A DNA stretch of 64,000 bases from Rutpela maculata (taxonomy: Eukaryota; Arthropoda; Insecta; Coleoptera; Cerambycidae): positions 18,969,179 to 19,033,178 of the forward strand of contig OW386286.2 of assembly GCA_936432065.2 (NCBI GenBank), read 5' to 3'. The translations under genes and the position numbers were made by a program. The stretch's first letter is position 1, and the number at the start of each line of letters is the position of its first letter. Shown one piece after another: positions 46,225-58,510 of this stretch. The notes below the pieces were generated by a model. The model saw nothing but the letters and a program-made list of their open reading frames with translations. It did no database searches and was not told where the DNA came from.

Positions 46225-48971
46225 TAGTCCAGTCGAATTAGACATAAAAAAATTTGCGTACTGCGGACTTTTTTTTGTGGAAGTTGTTTAAGAGGGCATA
46301 ATAAGCAAGCACAGAAAACTACACCCTGCTACACCATGTGTGTCCCCTATTTTTAGGGGTTGAAACTTGCCCGTAGGGCTCTTTACTAAGTTACACTTTT
46401 TGAAAATTCATCCCTCCTCTACATTACACATTTGCCGTAGGAAAAACGGTTTTGGCTGAAGGAGGCAGGAAAGGTCGCGCTGTCCGAATTTGGGGGTTTT
46501 TGTACAGGACAAACGGCTATTATTTCCAATCTACAATACTACACATACTAATGCCCTTAAGGAGGGATGATGATTTCATCGAATACGCGGTTTTCATGAT
46601 ACGGGATGTTGAAATTTTGAAAAATTTTGAAAACCCCTTTTTAAAAAAAAAAGTGAACCTACTTTTTTTCGCCCATTTTTTTTTTCATGCGTGTACGACC
46701 ATAATATAAGAAAATTTACGTTGGTTTCATTTTAATACATTCGTTGGTTTAGGAGCTAGACAGCAAAATATGCCAAAAATGGCTATTTTGGTATTGTTGC
46801 ATTAAAAAAACAGTATAATTCTGGTAAATAATTTAAAAGTCCAATTCATTGCGCATAGAAAATGTGTTTTTGTATTTAAGTAGGATCAACACTTATTTGT
46901 GTAATAACGATTTATGTCATGTGTTCTCCATTCTCCCTTTTCACAATTTTTTTTTGCGGCCTTGACCCGTTTAGTGTGACGTCAGATTCTAGGCAACCAA
47001 CAATACAAGTGTGTGTTGCTAAAGATTTTGAGCCTTATGTACGATACATTTAAGGGTTAAAAATATGGCTGTTGATCAGGGCCTCTAATTTTATTTGGTT
47101 AAAACACATATTAATTTAATTGAGTAAATTATATGTAGAACGAATCTAACGTATTTTAAGAATATGGCCTATGAATTGAATTGTCTTAGATATGCCATAT
47201 AATTGAGTAATAACACAAAATTGTTAACAGCAATTTTTGTCATCCTTAATAGCAAGGTGCATAAGAGCGAAAATATTAACTGTAAATTTCGTTATCCCAC
47301 TTGTATTGTTGGTTGCATAATATTTGACGTCACTACTAAACGGGTCCATATACACGTGTGCAGGGCACATAATAGGGTGTTAAAATGGGTCTCTTGTTAA
47401 AATGCGATAGGACGTACCGTTTTCGAGTAAAACGCACTTGTTTGGTTATGTTTGCTTTGAGTTTTCATTCTGTTCTGAATTGTGATCTGATAAATAAATT
47501 CTACATTTTGATGTTTTCTTTCTTAGGAGTTTGTTTTTTTAAATCATTTTTCGATGAAATGGACATATAATAGCTGTTTCTCTAGGAAGGTAAAATTACT
47601 GTAGATTTTGTTATAGACACAAAATAAGTTGCAATGATGATTCGAGACAAGCGTGAACCTTCAAATAGGGGAGTGAGAACCCCCTATTCCGTCCGAGTCC
47701 CTTCATTTTTTCATTAGCAATGTCCTTCATAAACAGAAAAAGCATGAAGCGATTTTTTCGTAGTCAGCGGTGAGTATTTACTAGTCAGTCGATGAAAAGT
47801 GTGATCTGAAATAATTTTTTGCAAACAAGTGAGTTTTACTCGAAAATGGTACGTCCTATCGCATTTTAACACCCTAATATGTGCCCTGTTCAGGTATACA
47901 TTGCTTTCTGCCCTACTATGAACCATAAAGCCGCAAAAAAATGTGAGAAAGGAGACTGGAGAACATATGACATAAATCGTTATTACACAATAAGTGTTGA
48001 TCCTACTTAAATACAAAAACACATTTTCTATGCGCAATGAATTGGACTTTTAGGATAAACAAAAACATTTACCAGAATTATACTGGTTTTGGTTTTTTTA
48101 ATGCACAATACCAAAATAGCCATTTTTAGTATATTTTGCTGTCTAGCTCCTAAACCAACGAATGTATTAAAATGAAACCAACGTAAATTTTCTTATATTG
48201 GGGTCGTACACGAAAAAAATGGGCGAAAAAAAGTAGGTTCACTTTTTTTAAAAAAAAGGGGTTTTCAAAATTTCAACATCCCTTATCATGAAAACCGCGC
48301 GGTATTCCATGAAAGTTTTTTAGGGTATTAGTATGTGCAGTATTGTAGATTGGAAATAATAGCCGTTTGTCCTGTACATAAGACCCAGGCCTGTAGCTAG
48401 GGGGGGGCCAGGACGGGCGACGCCCGTCCTGGAATAAGTTTCGCCCGGCCTACGGTGATCGTAATGGGGGCAATTTTAACTGTCTTTTTAATATTTTGAA
48501 AGAGGTTGGGTAAAAATTTTTCAATTTTTTCGGACTAAAAAGTTTTTTTTTGGATTCCCCCCCCCCCCCCGCTCATCAAAAAATGTTTCGGACTTTTTTA
48601 CGGGCCCGCCCTGAAAGCACTTTCTAGCTACAGGCCTGATAAGACCCCCAAATTCGGACAGCGCGACCTTTCCGGCCTCGTACAGCCAAAACCGTTTGTC
48701 CTACGGCAAATGTGTAATATATATATATATTATGTAGAGGAGGGATGAATCTTCAAAAAGTGCAACTTGGTAAAGAACCCTACGGGCAACAGGGAAAAAG
48801 ATATGGACACATAAGTAAAATTTCAAAGTTTCAGCCCCTAAAAATAGAGGACGCACATGGTGTAGCAGGGTGTAGTTTTCTGTGCTTGCTTATTATGCCC
48901 TCTTAAACAACTTCCACAAAAAAAGTCCGCAGTACGCAAAATTTTTTATTATGTGTAATTCGACTGGAGTA
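46225..48971. mobile_element. Long-inverted-repeat element, ~1.2 kb arms, TTA target site
   Basis: The ends TAGTCCAGTCGAATTA and (reverse complement) TACTCCAGTCGAATTA are flanked by TTA (46222-46224, 48972-48974), as expected for PIF/Harbinger-type 3 bp TSDs. The arms (46225 to ~47450 and ~47830 to 48971) pair along their length: ACTGCGGACTTTTTTT, GGTGTAGCAGGGTGTAGTTT, TAGGAGCTAGACAGCAAAAT and GCGATAGGACGTACC. A 253 bp hAT MITE sits in the right arm (48386-48638), so the arms existed before it. The ~380 bp centre has no transposase. ORFs at 47203-47570 and 47714-48037 are arm and centre by-products. Confidence 0.8.
48386..48638. mobile_element. hAT MITE with C/G-tracts and 8 bp TSD
   Basis: The TSD ATAAGACC is perfect at 48378-48385 and 48639-48646. 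The ends are CAGGCCTGTAGCTAG and its exact inverse. Inside is a C-run followed by CCGCTCATCAA, the shared signature of this MITE group. The uninterrupted counterpart is the left arm near 46505 (TGTACAGGACAAACGG region). Confidence 0.93.
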
Positions 48972-48974
48972 TTA

Positions 48975-50193
48975 TCTTTGAACAGCTAGAGATTTTGCAA
49001 ACATGACTTAAACCTCTAAATTGGAATTTTCGATTAATTTGTTTACCTACTTTGTTTATTTTTTTCCTTTTTATTCACGCGGTACTAGTTTATAGCTATA
49101 TGAAATACTGGTTATGGCTGGTTCAGGTTTAGATGTTAAAATATTTTTATATAATTTGTTAGTTTGGTACTGATTATTCATTTCATTAGTATTGTTTATG
49201 TAAATTATGTAAATAATTTAAAAAATTAAGAAATAAAGAAATGGTTATAAGAGCAGCTTGATGCTTGATTGTTTAATATAATTTAGATAATATGTATCTG
49301 TACAATTTTAAATTAAACTACAACCGGAAACCTTGAAACCTAATTAATTTTCAAATATTTATTAAAAATACCTACTGACAATTTCTCTGTAATTTCTACC
49401 TCGCTTGCGCCTGCATCAAAATCGACTGCGAAAAATGTAATTACATTAAAATTAAAAATTTAAGGAATGCAGAATTAAGTTCAGGTATTCAAGATCAATA
49501 AACGTTAACGTTGATTTTAAATTTTAATGCACAAAACAAGGATGGATGATTTGATAAAACCTCCCAATACACAAAATAATAAAACGAAGGAACAACCTTC
49601 CTCCATTTTATTCCATTTATCTAAATTCCTAGAAATGCGGGCTGTTATAGAGATGAGCAGACCTTTACACTACCACCATTTTTCAAACGTAGGTATAAAA
49701 TTAGCGTAAACTGCATGACGTCACTAGAAGGATGACATCATTGGCATTGCCTGACAGTGGGCAGCCATGCTGAAACAAATTAAATGTATGAATAGGATGT
49801 TGCCAGATTTTTGGGGAGCTTTACTACAAAATAGAAATGCCGATTATTCAGGCTGTTTTAGTGGGGGCGAGCAGGGTTATAGCGATATATAGTTAAATGT
49901 ATTTAAAATATCAGAATGTGTTTAATTTATTAGATATTGAATCCTGTATGCAATTTTGTAACACAATATCTAAAAATGTTCCTTGCAAAAATGGCAGAAA
50001 CGAGTATCACCTGTCAAATTAAAATATATCTATTTATACTACTTACCCAAGTGGCACAAATTGCTTTTTAAAAACGTTTTTGCACAATCGAGCTTTTTGT
50101 TTATTTACAATTTCTGTTGCCAAAACGGTAGGTTATGATGTTTACTGATTGGTAGGCCTAGCAAGTCGGTAAGTAAAATTAATATAATATATG
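48975..50193. other. No recognised gene
   Basis: AT-rich. A 60-codon ORF at 49527-49709 and a TGACGTCA-like site near 49718 are the only items noted. ACCCAAGTGGCA near 50045 resembles the right end of the TGACG-rich element (ACCCAAGTAGCA). Confidence 0.4.
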
Positions 50194-50195
50194 TA

Positions 50196-50850
50196 CAGTG
50201 TGTCCCAGGATAGATGTAACAAGAGGTGTAATGGACCAAAAAATTTGGAATTTTGGAATGGTATTTGGGGATTGAGCCCTGCTTGTTGTAAAACTAAATT
50301 ATACCAAAAATGACTTGATTTGGTGTTCTATAGGGTGTTTTATAAGCAATGTTATATAAATCACGACTAATAAAGTATCCTTATTTTTCAAAATATGAAA
50401 AAAATCCACTAAGAAAAGTTATTTAGAATGCAATTTTATTCCTCTATACCAAAGTTCAGGAATATAAAATAATTTTTTTGAAACTTCCCATTTTTTCAAT
50501 AAATTAGTATTTTATTTTTGTGAATTAATATTTAAAGTTATGTAGAAGCTAAAAGTAGAAAAGCAGTGGATACACATTTATCATTTATCATTTATTATTG
50601 ACATATCTGTCAAACGTAGTCAATATTATCCTTAATATTTGTTTCAAATTAACGAGCCAAGCATAAAAAATTAAGTTTAAATGGTACTCACAGTGCGTGA
50701 AAAAATTTATATTGTGCAATGCTACGGAATTGGCGGTGAAAACTCGCTAAAAGAAGTGGTAAGCCAATTTAATTTGAAATTTCCAAACACTGCTTTGTCA
50801 TCCCAAGCAGCATTCAAAGTGATGGGAACTGGCATCTGAGGCATCGGAAC
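50196..50850 (+). mobile_element. Mariner-like left end (plus strand)
   Basis: CAGTGTGTCCCAGGATAGAT follows a TA at 50194-50195. The sequence matches the minus copy at 31672-32302 and the arms of 18382-19155. After the helix-turn-helix ORF start it is lost near 50,840, with no right end seen. Confidence 0.8.
50681..50839 (+). pseudogene. Mariner-like transposase N-terminus, truncated
   Basis: From the ATG at 50681 the frame reads MVLTVREKIYIVQCYGIGGE, then SLKEVVSQFNLKFPN, and stops after ~50 codons. The pattern (EKIxIVxxYG, then VxxxFNxxFPN) is that of the N-terminal helix-turn-helix in Tc1/mariner-type transposases. The second helix-turn-helix and the DDE catalytic domain are missing. The same start is found at 31790 on the minus strand with an extra stop, which supports a once-shared coding sequence. 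Confidence 0.65.
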
Positions 50851-52096
50851 TTTAATATGGTAGGAATGACATAACTGTTACTAATTTTGAGACTTCAGGC
50901 TAATATTCACTTTGTGGTATGCATTTGTAATGACAATTATGTAGATTCTACTGAATTTAGGCATTGTATAGTTATAACACTTTTAAGTAACTGCTGGAGA
51001 ATCTGCAACGACGCGGATACTACTCTGCATTACTTTGAAGCATCCTCAACTGCAAAGTGAAAATTGGTAGTAATGCTGACTGCACAGCTTTACCAAAGGA
51101 CCACTTCAAAGTGGTCTAACTTGTTAGTGACATCTCGAGTAAAAATGAGGTTATTTCTACGAACATAGGGGCTTTGAAGTTATTTTTACTACTCCCCACT
51201 AATTGAAAATCACTTAAAAGTTACATATATCTTGAAAATCTACTAAAGAGTAATATTAACTTTTAAGACAATTTATATAATTATTGGCATTGAATAAAAT
51301 GGCGGCATCTGAAATGCTCAATAAAAGCGAAATAAAGTTTATCGGCACTCATCCACGTTTTATAAAAAACTGAAGAAACAGTTAAACAGTAGTAGAGAAA
51401 TAGTGATTCTTCAGAATATGATGCAAACATGAAAGATTATTTCGCCACAGCAAAACCATCATCTTTGGCAACAAGTGCAAAAGTGCTCCCATCAACACAA
51501 GAAGAGTAATCGAAAACTATAACAGTTGTAGTGATTAATGATACTGTGTACTGCTCGAAAATTACAACTTGTCTTTAACACACAGATTGACCCATAGTTC
51601 AGTTAGTGATCCACTGAGCATATTAAATGAATTTGCTGATTAAAAACTCCAAATTTAATAAATATTGTGTCGATGGGGAACGGACAATGCCGTTAATAAG
51701 ACATGATTTATGTACAATAAATTGAATTGAATGAAATTAAATGTAAACTGTTATGTATTTTTTTCCATTATTACACACCTTACGTTAATAAATATATTTA
51801 TCCAACACTTTCATATAAAGTGATCTTTATTGACAAGACTTTGAAGGTATAAAGTGACCCATAAGTCACTAGTGAGATAAAGTAGTAAGCTAAAGTGAGG
51901 TAAAGTGATTTAGTCACTAAAGAGTAATTTTAATATAAAATAAAGTCCAAGGAATTTATTTATTGTCTCCATTATATGGAAAATTAACAAAACAAAGAAT
52001 CCATGCACTAACACTTATTTATATTTATGTTAACATTTATTGTCATCATATTCGATTATTCACAAAGAAAACTGCTCTTCTGTACACAATTTTTTT
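50851..52096. other. No recognised gene
   Basis: AT-rich with recurrent AAAGTGA/TCACTTT words (51060-51130, 51830-51930) and a near-palindrome GACCACTTCAAAGTGGTC at 51107. No paired ends or coding signals. Confidence 0.4.
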
Positions 52097-52505
52097 CTAT
52101 ACTAGTAACGCCGTCTGTATTGCCTGACTCGTTGTGCTGCTCTCCCTGAATTTTTTTAGAAATAACAATCTTAAGATTGAATCTTCCAAATAACCTTCCG
52201 CCGCGGTGGATGATTTCCACACACCGTGACGTTTAAGGGTGGCAATGTCACCCCCAGCATTGGCCAAGAGTTGATGAGGAACGGCGCATGCTATGGCCAG
52301 TATACAAATCTGCATCAGGCAATTGCAAATAATCAGCTACAATTCTTGGAATTTTTGAGAGCTTATTTAATCCAACGCATTGGACAGTGCACTTTCCCTT
52401 TTGAAAATTTACGAAAAATCTTTTGTGAGACACATTTTGCGGTCTTAAAGACATATTTCCTAATCGAATCAAGTGGGTTCACCGAAAATCCTTTAAAACT
52501 GTGAA
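52097..52505 (-). pseudogene. Crypton-type tyrosine recombinase, C-terminal relic
   Basis: Two overlapping minus-strand frames together give the catalytic end of a tyrosine recombinase. The upstream frame (to about 52270) reads FQKGKCTVQCVGLNKLSKIP and then LPDADLYTGHSMRRSS, with the His and Arg of the HxxR box at 52295-52281. After a single-base frameshift near 52265 the other frame reads GGDIATLKRHGVWKSSTAAE then GY, giving the second HxxW box and the likely nucleophilic Tyr near 52190-52192. The frame closes at 52097. This combination (LYTGH-RR, LKRHG-WKS, AEGY) is what I know from insect Crypton-like recombinases. The N-terminal part is not recognisable. The frameshift marks it as a relic unless the assembly is wrong. 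Confidence 0.72.
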
Positions 52506-53045
52506 ACTTCTTGATTTATTCGTCTTGGTATCTGGTATGGATATATATAGATATTATTCTTTATCTCATATCTTCGACGCTTAAAAAGGTCAGTTCACCG
52601 CAATGGCAGGCACCGCAAACTCCCAATATCAATGCAACCTAAAAAACCCAAACATTTAAATAGATATATAAAAGCAAGATCATAAAAAACACCTACCTCT
52701 GACATAAGATGCTCACCGTCACATCAAATATTGTTCGATATGTGTTCTTTCCAAATAATATCAGATAATAAAAAGTACTTAAAAAGTATAATAATTGTTA
52801 TTTTTAATAATCCACATATTCCCATCGCACACAGTGACAGTGACAGTGACACTTTAACAGTTATTACCGCGTTGCCAATTAAAAAAAAAAAAATTACCTA
52901 TATCGATTCTGCCAATTCTACCAACATGAAAATAAGTTGGTAGCAACAGTTACTAAGATCTTATAGCGTCATTGGTCCCATTTGCTACATCTAGGTAAAT
53001 ATAACTACACAGTGAAATTGTTGCGATAACGAATACATGGTGTTA
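52506..53045. other. No recognised gene
   Basis: Contains (CAGTGA)n-like GACAGTGACAGTGACA near 52835. It may include the 5' part of the Crypton-type element but no recombinase motif was found. Confidence 0.4.
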
Positions 53046-53209
53046 TCATTTTAAGATAATTTTATAAAAAAAAATTAAATAATTTTTAACAATGTCAAAT
53101 TCAAGATCTATTAATTTGAAACCTGCTATTCTACTTCGAACTGATAGATCTTGAATTTGATATTATTAAAAATTATTTAAATTTTTTTTATAAAATTATC
53201 TTAAAATGA
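53046..53209. repeat. MITE-like palindrome
   Basis: TCATTTTAAGATAATTTTAT and its inverse bound arms of ~68 bp that also share AAATTCAAGATCTAT; the loop is ~30 bp. Very AT-rich, no TSD resolved. Confidence 0.85.
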
Positions 53210-54828
53210 TGAAACCATCAGACCCCCAGAATAAGTGATTGCTGTAAATATTTAGCAAAGTTTTCCTTTTCAAGTGATGAGGAGTAAATTTCACCTCCAA
53301 CTGATAAACATGGCTTCTCCTAAAATTTATTTTCAAAAAATAAAATATAGTTCCATTGAAGAATTCGAAGAACGTCACTATTGAAACAGTTATAACTCTT
53401 AATACTCTTACTGTACCTAAGTGCTACTTATTTTATAAAGGTATTTCTTGAGAAAACTCACTTATAAAACAAACAATTATAACCTAACCAAAGAGTACTC
53501 TTTAAACAACATTTATTAGAACCCATAGAACCTAAGGATTTTTTATTGATGTGTTAATGCCATTATAGCGCTGAAATTGCTACACTTGTCACAGAAAATC
53601 ATAATTTAGCCGTTATATCGTCGTCAGATATTCTGTAAGACGCTCTCAGTTATGAACGGTGTGTATGTTGTCTTTTAATTCTTTCCGAAATTTTCACTTC
53701 GCTTTGTTTTTTACAATACTTATCCATACTCGTGTGTAACACTTGATGACAAATGACACTTGAAATACGGTTAATAAAGATTATGAGATGGAGTAAGTTG
53801 TAAAAGAGTTTTATAGAGGCGGAAAATTGCAGCTGCATAGCTCAAAAGGAGAATTTTAGTTGTATAAATGCTTTATAAAACACTCACTTTACAACAAGTA
53901 CAAAGCTTTCATAAGTAATCTATATTAGAGCTGATATAGATGCCATTTGGCATAAATAAATATATGTTGCAGAAAGGTCTTGCTTTAAAAGCTTTTAAAT
54001 CTTTATGTTATATAGCCGCTACAGAGAAATAGCTAAGCAGTTGTATAAATGTTATATAAAGGTTTATACAACTGTTATAAATCTATGTGGTTTGTATCGT
54101 ATAAAAGCTCTTATTGAACCTTTCATGTAGTAAAGAAAAGTTGTATAAGATGCTTTCATGAAGTGGTTTTATAGTTTTGCTGTGAGAATATTTTGCCAGC
54201 AATCCTTATTCCACCCAATTACTTTTTAAGCAATTTAGCGATGAGTAAAGCTTCAATATAATCAACTAGCTCTTCGCTTTAAGCTTAATAAGAATTCCAC
54301 TTGTTGTATTTGGGTAGGTATTATGATAATGATAATGATAAAAGTTTTACAACCTTTATGAAATATTGTCTATGCTCTGAAAAGGTAATAATGTCTAAAT
54401 AGATAATCTTTGTTAGTACCTATATTTAGTGATTGTATAGTGTCCTTGTGACAAAAATATAGCTAAACAATAAAGAACATATTGAGAGATCATCTCAATA
54501 ATACAAAGTTCTAAATTCTTCCCCAAGGAACTCTAAAATCATGCTGTAAGTAAGTTACCAACATTGATTTAATGTAATAATTGCAAGGGACTATGTACGT
54601 TCACTTCTGACATGCAAATAATACGACGTTCAGTTACGCCTAGGTGGTATAATTTTGAATTCTCCGCACGTATAAGACGTTATATTGTGCAACAGAAATG
54701 AACAAGAAGGTTCATTCATATTAACATCCAATATATATAAATAAACTTTGTATATGTTTCCGTAAAGTGAATGACACAGAAGGAAGATATTGACTGGATG
54801 GTACCTAATATATGGAAAATTAAAATAT
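53210..54828. other. No recognised gene; self-similar AT-rich sequence
   Basis: 53860-54190 repeats words such as TTTATACAACTG, GTTATAAA and AAGCTTT in both orientations, and TTGTATTTGGGTA at 54302 resembles a CCCAAGT-type repeat end. No opposite end was located. Confidence 0.4.
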
Positions 54829-54974
54829 ACAGGGTGTCTCATTTAAAATTTTGCAGTTGAGTCATTCCCGTCAGAAGTGATAACGCTAGTTACTGCCAGT
54901 GAAGCAAAGAATAAGCAAACAGTTGTGTGTTTCTGGTTTCGTCAGGTGAAATTTGAGTTTGATGCCTATCAAAA

Positions 54975-55906
54975 ATGGACAAATTTCAGATTATTGATAA
55001 ACTAGAAGGTGAGACAAATTGGATTTCTCGGAAGTTTGATGTGAATCTGTACATAACAAGGCATAAAGTTGGCAAGATTATCACAGGTGAACTTCAGATG
55101 CCGGATCCTGTCGCGTATCATGCAGTAGAAATTATGAAGAAAGCCTATATTCTTGATGTGAAAACTTTTGAGGAAGCAGATGCCATTGTGCGGTGTATTA
55201 TTGGTACTAATTTAAATCCAGTTGTGAAACAGCATATTTTGACCTGCAAAACAAGAAAAGAAATGTGGGATCGCTTGCACAGTGTGTATGAGCAGAAAAA
55301 TGGCGCAGGTTAGATTTACTTTACTCACAGTTGTTTAATTATCAAAAGCATTCACAAAATGACATAGCAGTGCATGTTGCAAAGCTGCAGAGAATTTGGC
55401 ATGATCTGCAGAATGAGTTAAAAGCAGATGTGAAGTTGCCATTGTCGATGCTTCTAAACAGAATTTTAAATACGTTGCCTAGTGAATACTTGGAGTTTAA
55501 AAATGCTTGGGAATCTACACCAAGTCGTGACCGAACAATTGCAAAACTCACCGAGCGTCTTAGGTTACATGAACAGCGTTTAAAGGAGTTTGATCGAGTT
55601 CCAAGTGCGCCTGTTGCCAAAAATGGTGTGGCATTAATTGCTGAAAATCATAAAAAGAGGATGGAAACTTCTAGGAAACAGAATTGGGGAGAAGTTCAAA
55701 AAGGACCTAAATGTTTCTATTGTAAGATGCTTGGTCACTTAAGAAAAGATTACAGTAAATTGAAATCTGACAGGTCTGCAAAACCAGGTGATGTAAATAA
55801 AAAAATTGATGGTCAAGCTTTTATTAATGTTGTAAATGATGGTGAAAAAGACTGCTGGCTGATTGACTCAGGTGCATCACATCATGTTGTGTCACGTTCT
55901 GATTAG
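54975..55906 (+). pseudogene. copia gag with zinc knuckle and protease start
   Basis: Gag opens at 54975 (MDKFQIIDKLEGETNW) and runs 113 codons to a frameshift near 55311; it resumes at once in another frame through the UBN2-like region. A zinc knuckle follows at about 55711 (CFYCKMLGHLRKDY), where the fourth zinc ligand, normally Cys, is Tyr. The aspartic protease active site DSGASHH lies at 55864-55884, and a stop follows at 55904. The frameshift and the lost zinc ligand both argue against function. Confidence 0.85.
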
Positions 55907-57057
55907 TTTTCAGAATATGTCTCATATTCTGCACCTAAGTGCCTCTATCTATGTGATGGACAATTAATGATGGCGTATGGTGAAGGTGTTATTCATGTGA
56001 AAATGTTAGTTGATTCTGTATGGAAACCTGGATATCTCAACAAAGTTCGATTTGTACCAGATAGCCAACAAAATCTCTTTTCATCTGGGTCTGCACTAGA
56101 TCATGGCCTTTCTTAGTATTCGGATAACAAGTGTTGTTTGTTTAAGAGCCGAGATGGCGAGACTGTTGCAGTTGGGCTTCGACAATCAAATGGATTGTGT
56201 GAACTCATGGTGCTAGTGATAGTTCCAGACCAAGTCTGTGTAGCAGCTAGCAGTACTTCTGTTAAAAATGAACTACATGTATGGTACGAAAGACTTGGTC
56301 GTCAGAACATGCGTCATGTACAAAAATTCCTAGCACAGAGGAATTAAAGTTGAATGTGACGAAAAGTTCTGTGATGCATGTATATGTGAAAAAATGCACC
56401 GTTTAAAATTTGGCGCTCGTAAGGGTCGACCTACTAGCCCTGGAGATCTGATAAATACAGACGTAGTGGACCAATGCCTGAATCGTCTCTTGGAGGTCAA
56501 AGATATTATGTGGAAATCACGTTTTCTTTATGAAAAATAAATCTGAAGTGAAGGACAAACTGAAAATATTTTTGGCAGAAGTTAAAACTATTGGACACAT
56601 TGTTAAGGAGCTATTGACGGATAATGACACTGAATTCTCAAACACAAAGGTAACAAAAATCACTCAGGAGGTTGGTCTGCATCATAGATTGACCATGCCC
56701 TACACACCGGAGCAGAACAGTGCGGCTGAGAGGGATAATCGTACCTTGGTTGAGTCCGCTAGAACAATGTTACATGTAAAAGATTTTCCAGAGTTGTGGG
56801 CGGGAGCAGTTAACACTGCTACTTTTGTTATTAATCGCACTGATCCAACGCCTGTTGACGGAAAGTCTCCCTATGAACTTTGGTTTGGTAAACAGCCTTG
56901 TATAAATCATTTGAAAATCTTCGGAACTGAATGTTTTATTCATGTGCAGAAACGAAAGAAACTCAATAGAAAGGCTCTGAAAGTAAGCTACTGTGATGAC
57001 AAAGATGGATATCGAGTTTGGGTACCTGAGAAAAATGATGTTTTTGTGAGTCGATGA
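55907..57057 (+). pseudogene. copia protease remainder and integrase
   Basis: After the stop at 55904 the same frame continues (VRFVPDSQQNLFS) to another stop near 56115. The pre-integrase zinc-binding region follows at 56260-56420; it reads VWYERLGRQN, where the two His usually found are Tyr and Arg, while the CDACICEKMH cysteines remain. After a frameshift near 56345 the integrase core runs from 56530: LLTDNDTEFSN carries the second Asp and PEQNSAAERDN the Glu of the DDE triad. It ends with WVPEKNDVFVSR at a stop at 57055. Confidence 0.85.
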
Positions 57058-58510
57058 AAGACATCCAGAGAAATAATTAAACTTACTGTCATTGATTGCA
57101 ATGTTGATTCTGGGAATGAAACAAATACAGAAGAATTGCATCATGATGTTGAAGAAGAGGATCGTATGGGTGAACTTGACATTAACAATGATTCACAATT
57201 GGCGTTGAACTCTCCAAATTTGCGAAGCAGAGATAACATCAGGATGCCATCAAGATATCAAGACTTTGCCATGTTGGCCTCCAGTGGAGAACCAGTTACA
57301 TTTAAAGATGCAATGCCGGTCAGAAGATTCTATTCAGTGAAAGATAGCCACGGAAGAAGAGATGGCTTCGCTGAAAGAAAATGAAGTCTGGGAACTGGTG
57401 AGTCCACCGGAAAGAAATGTCTGAAGAGTCGCTGGGTTTTTAAAGTCAAACAAAAAACGGATGGCAGCATAGAGCGCTACGAGGCAAGGTTGGTTGCCAA
57501 GGGCTATCTTCAAGAACCTTTTGTTGATTTTAATGATATATCCAGTCCTGTTGTTCGTTGGGACTCGATTAGAGCTGTTCTAAGTGTGGCAGCCAATGAA
57601 AACTTGAAAATTAGTCAGTTTGACGTTAGAACTGCTTTTTACATGGAGAACTAGAAGAAGAACTTTTTATATTACAACCTGAAGGATTCAATGATGGTAC
57701 AGGTCGTGTCTGTAGGTTAAAGAAAAGTCTTCATGGCCTTAAACAAGCACTCAGGTGCTGGAACCAGAAGTTTTCGCATTTCCTTGAAAACTGTCATTTA
57801 CAGCAAAGTAACTCAGATCTGTGCCTTTTTGTAAATAAAAATAAAACTTTAATTGTACTGCTATACGTCGATGAGGGACTGGTAACTCCGAGAAAAGATA
57901 CTGTTTTAAACAAGTTCTTGAAAGTCTTACAGGACAACTTCAGTGTGAAAGTGGGGTCCGTTGACTGTTATTTGGGAATGCAAATTCAGCGTCGTGATGA
58001 TGGTTCAATTTTTGTTAATCATCAAGCTTATGCTAAGAAAGTGTTGAAAAAATTTAACATGGATATATGCAATCCTGTATCAACTCCTATGGAGAAAGAC
58101 AACAGTAGTGATTCAAAAGAAACTGATATAATTAGTAATCTTCCATATCGTGAAGCCATTGGAAGTCTATTATACTTATCTAATGTCTCAAGGCCTGATA
58201 TTACATATGCAGTTAATTATTTGTCACAATTTTTAGATAAACCTCAAAAGAAACACTGGACCTCGGTAAAAAGAATAATGAGATATATAAGGGGTACTCT
58301 TAACTGGGGAATTTTGTATCAGTCTGAACATAAGAGTGGTATTCTCGAAGCTTTTACGGATGCAGATTATGCCGGGTATGTTGCAACTAGAAATTCAACT
58401 TCTGGAATGGTATTCAAATATAGTAACGGAGCCATAACGTGGATGAGCAAGCATCAATAATGCATTGCACTTTCAATCACTGGATCTTTGCTAGGAATGA
58501 TTAGTGTTGA
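57058..58510 (+). pseudogene. copia reverse transcriptase and RNase H
   Basis: Frame changes occur near 57362, 57415 and 57645. RT blocks in order: RWVFKVKQKTDGS (57431), ARLVAKGYLQE (57484), QFDVRTAF with the first catalytic Asp (57615), LHGLKQALRCWNQKF (57728), and the usual YVDD box here as YVDE at 57864-57875. A continuous ORF from 57918 to 58460 carries YLGMQI, NPVSTPM, RPDITYAVNYLSQF and the RNase H segment TDADYAGY. A stop interrupts at 58458, though CIALSITGS continues the family pattern beyond it. The YVDE change would be expected to inactivate the enzyme. Confidence 0.87.
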
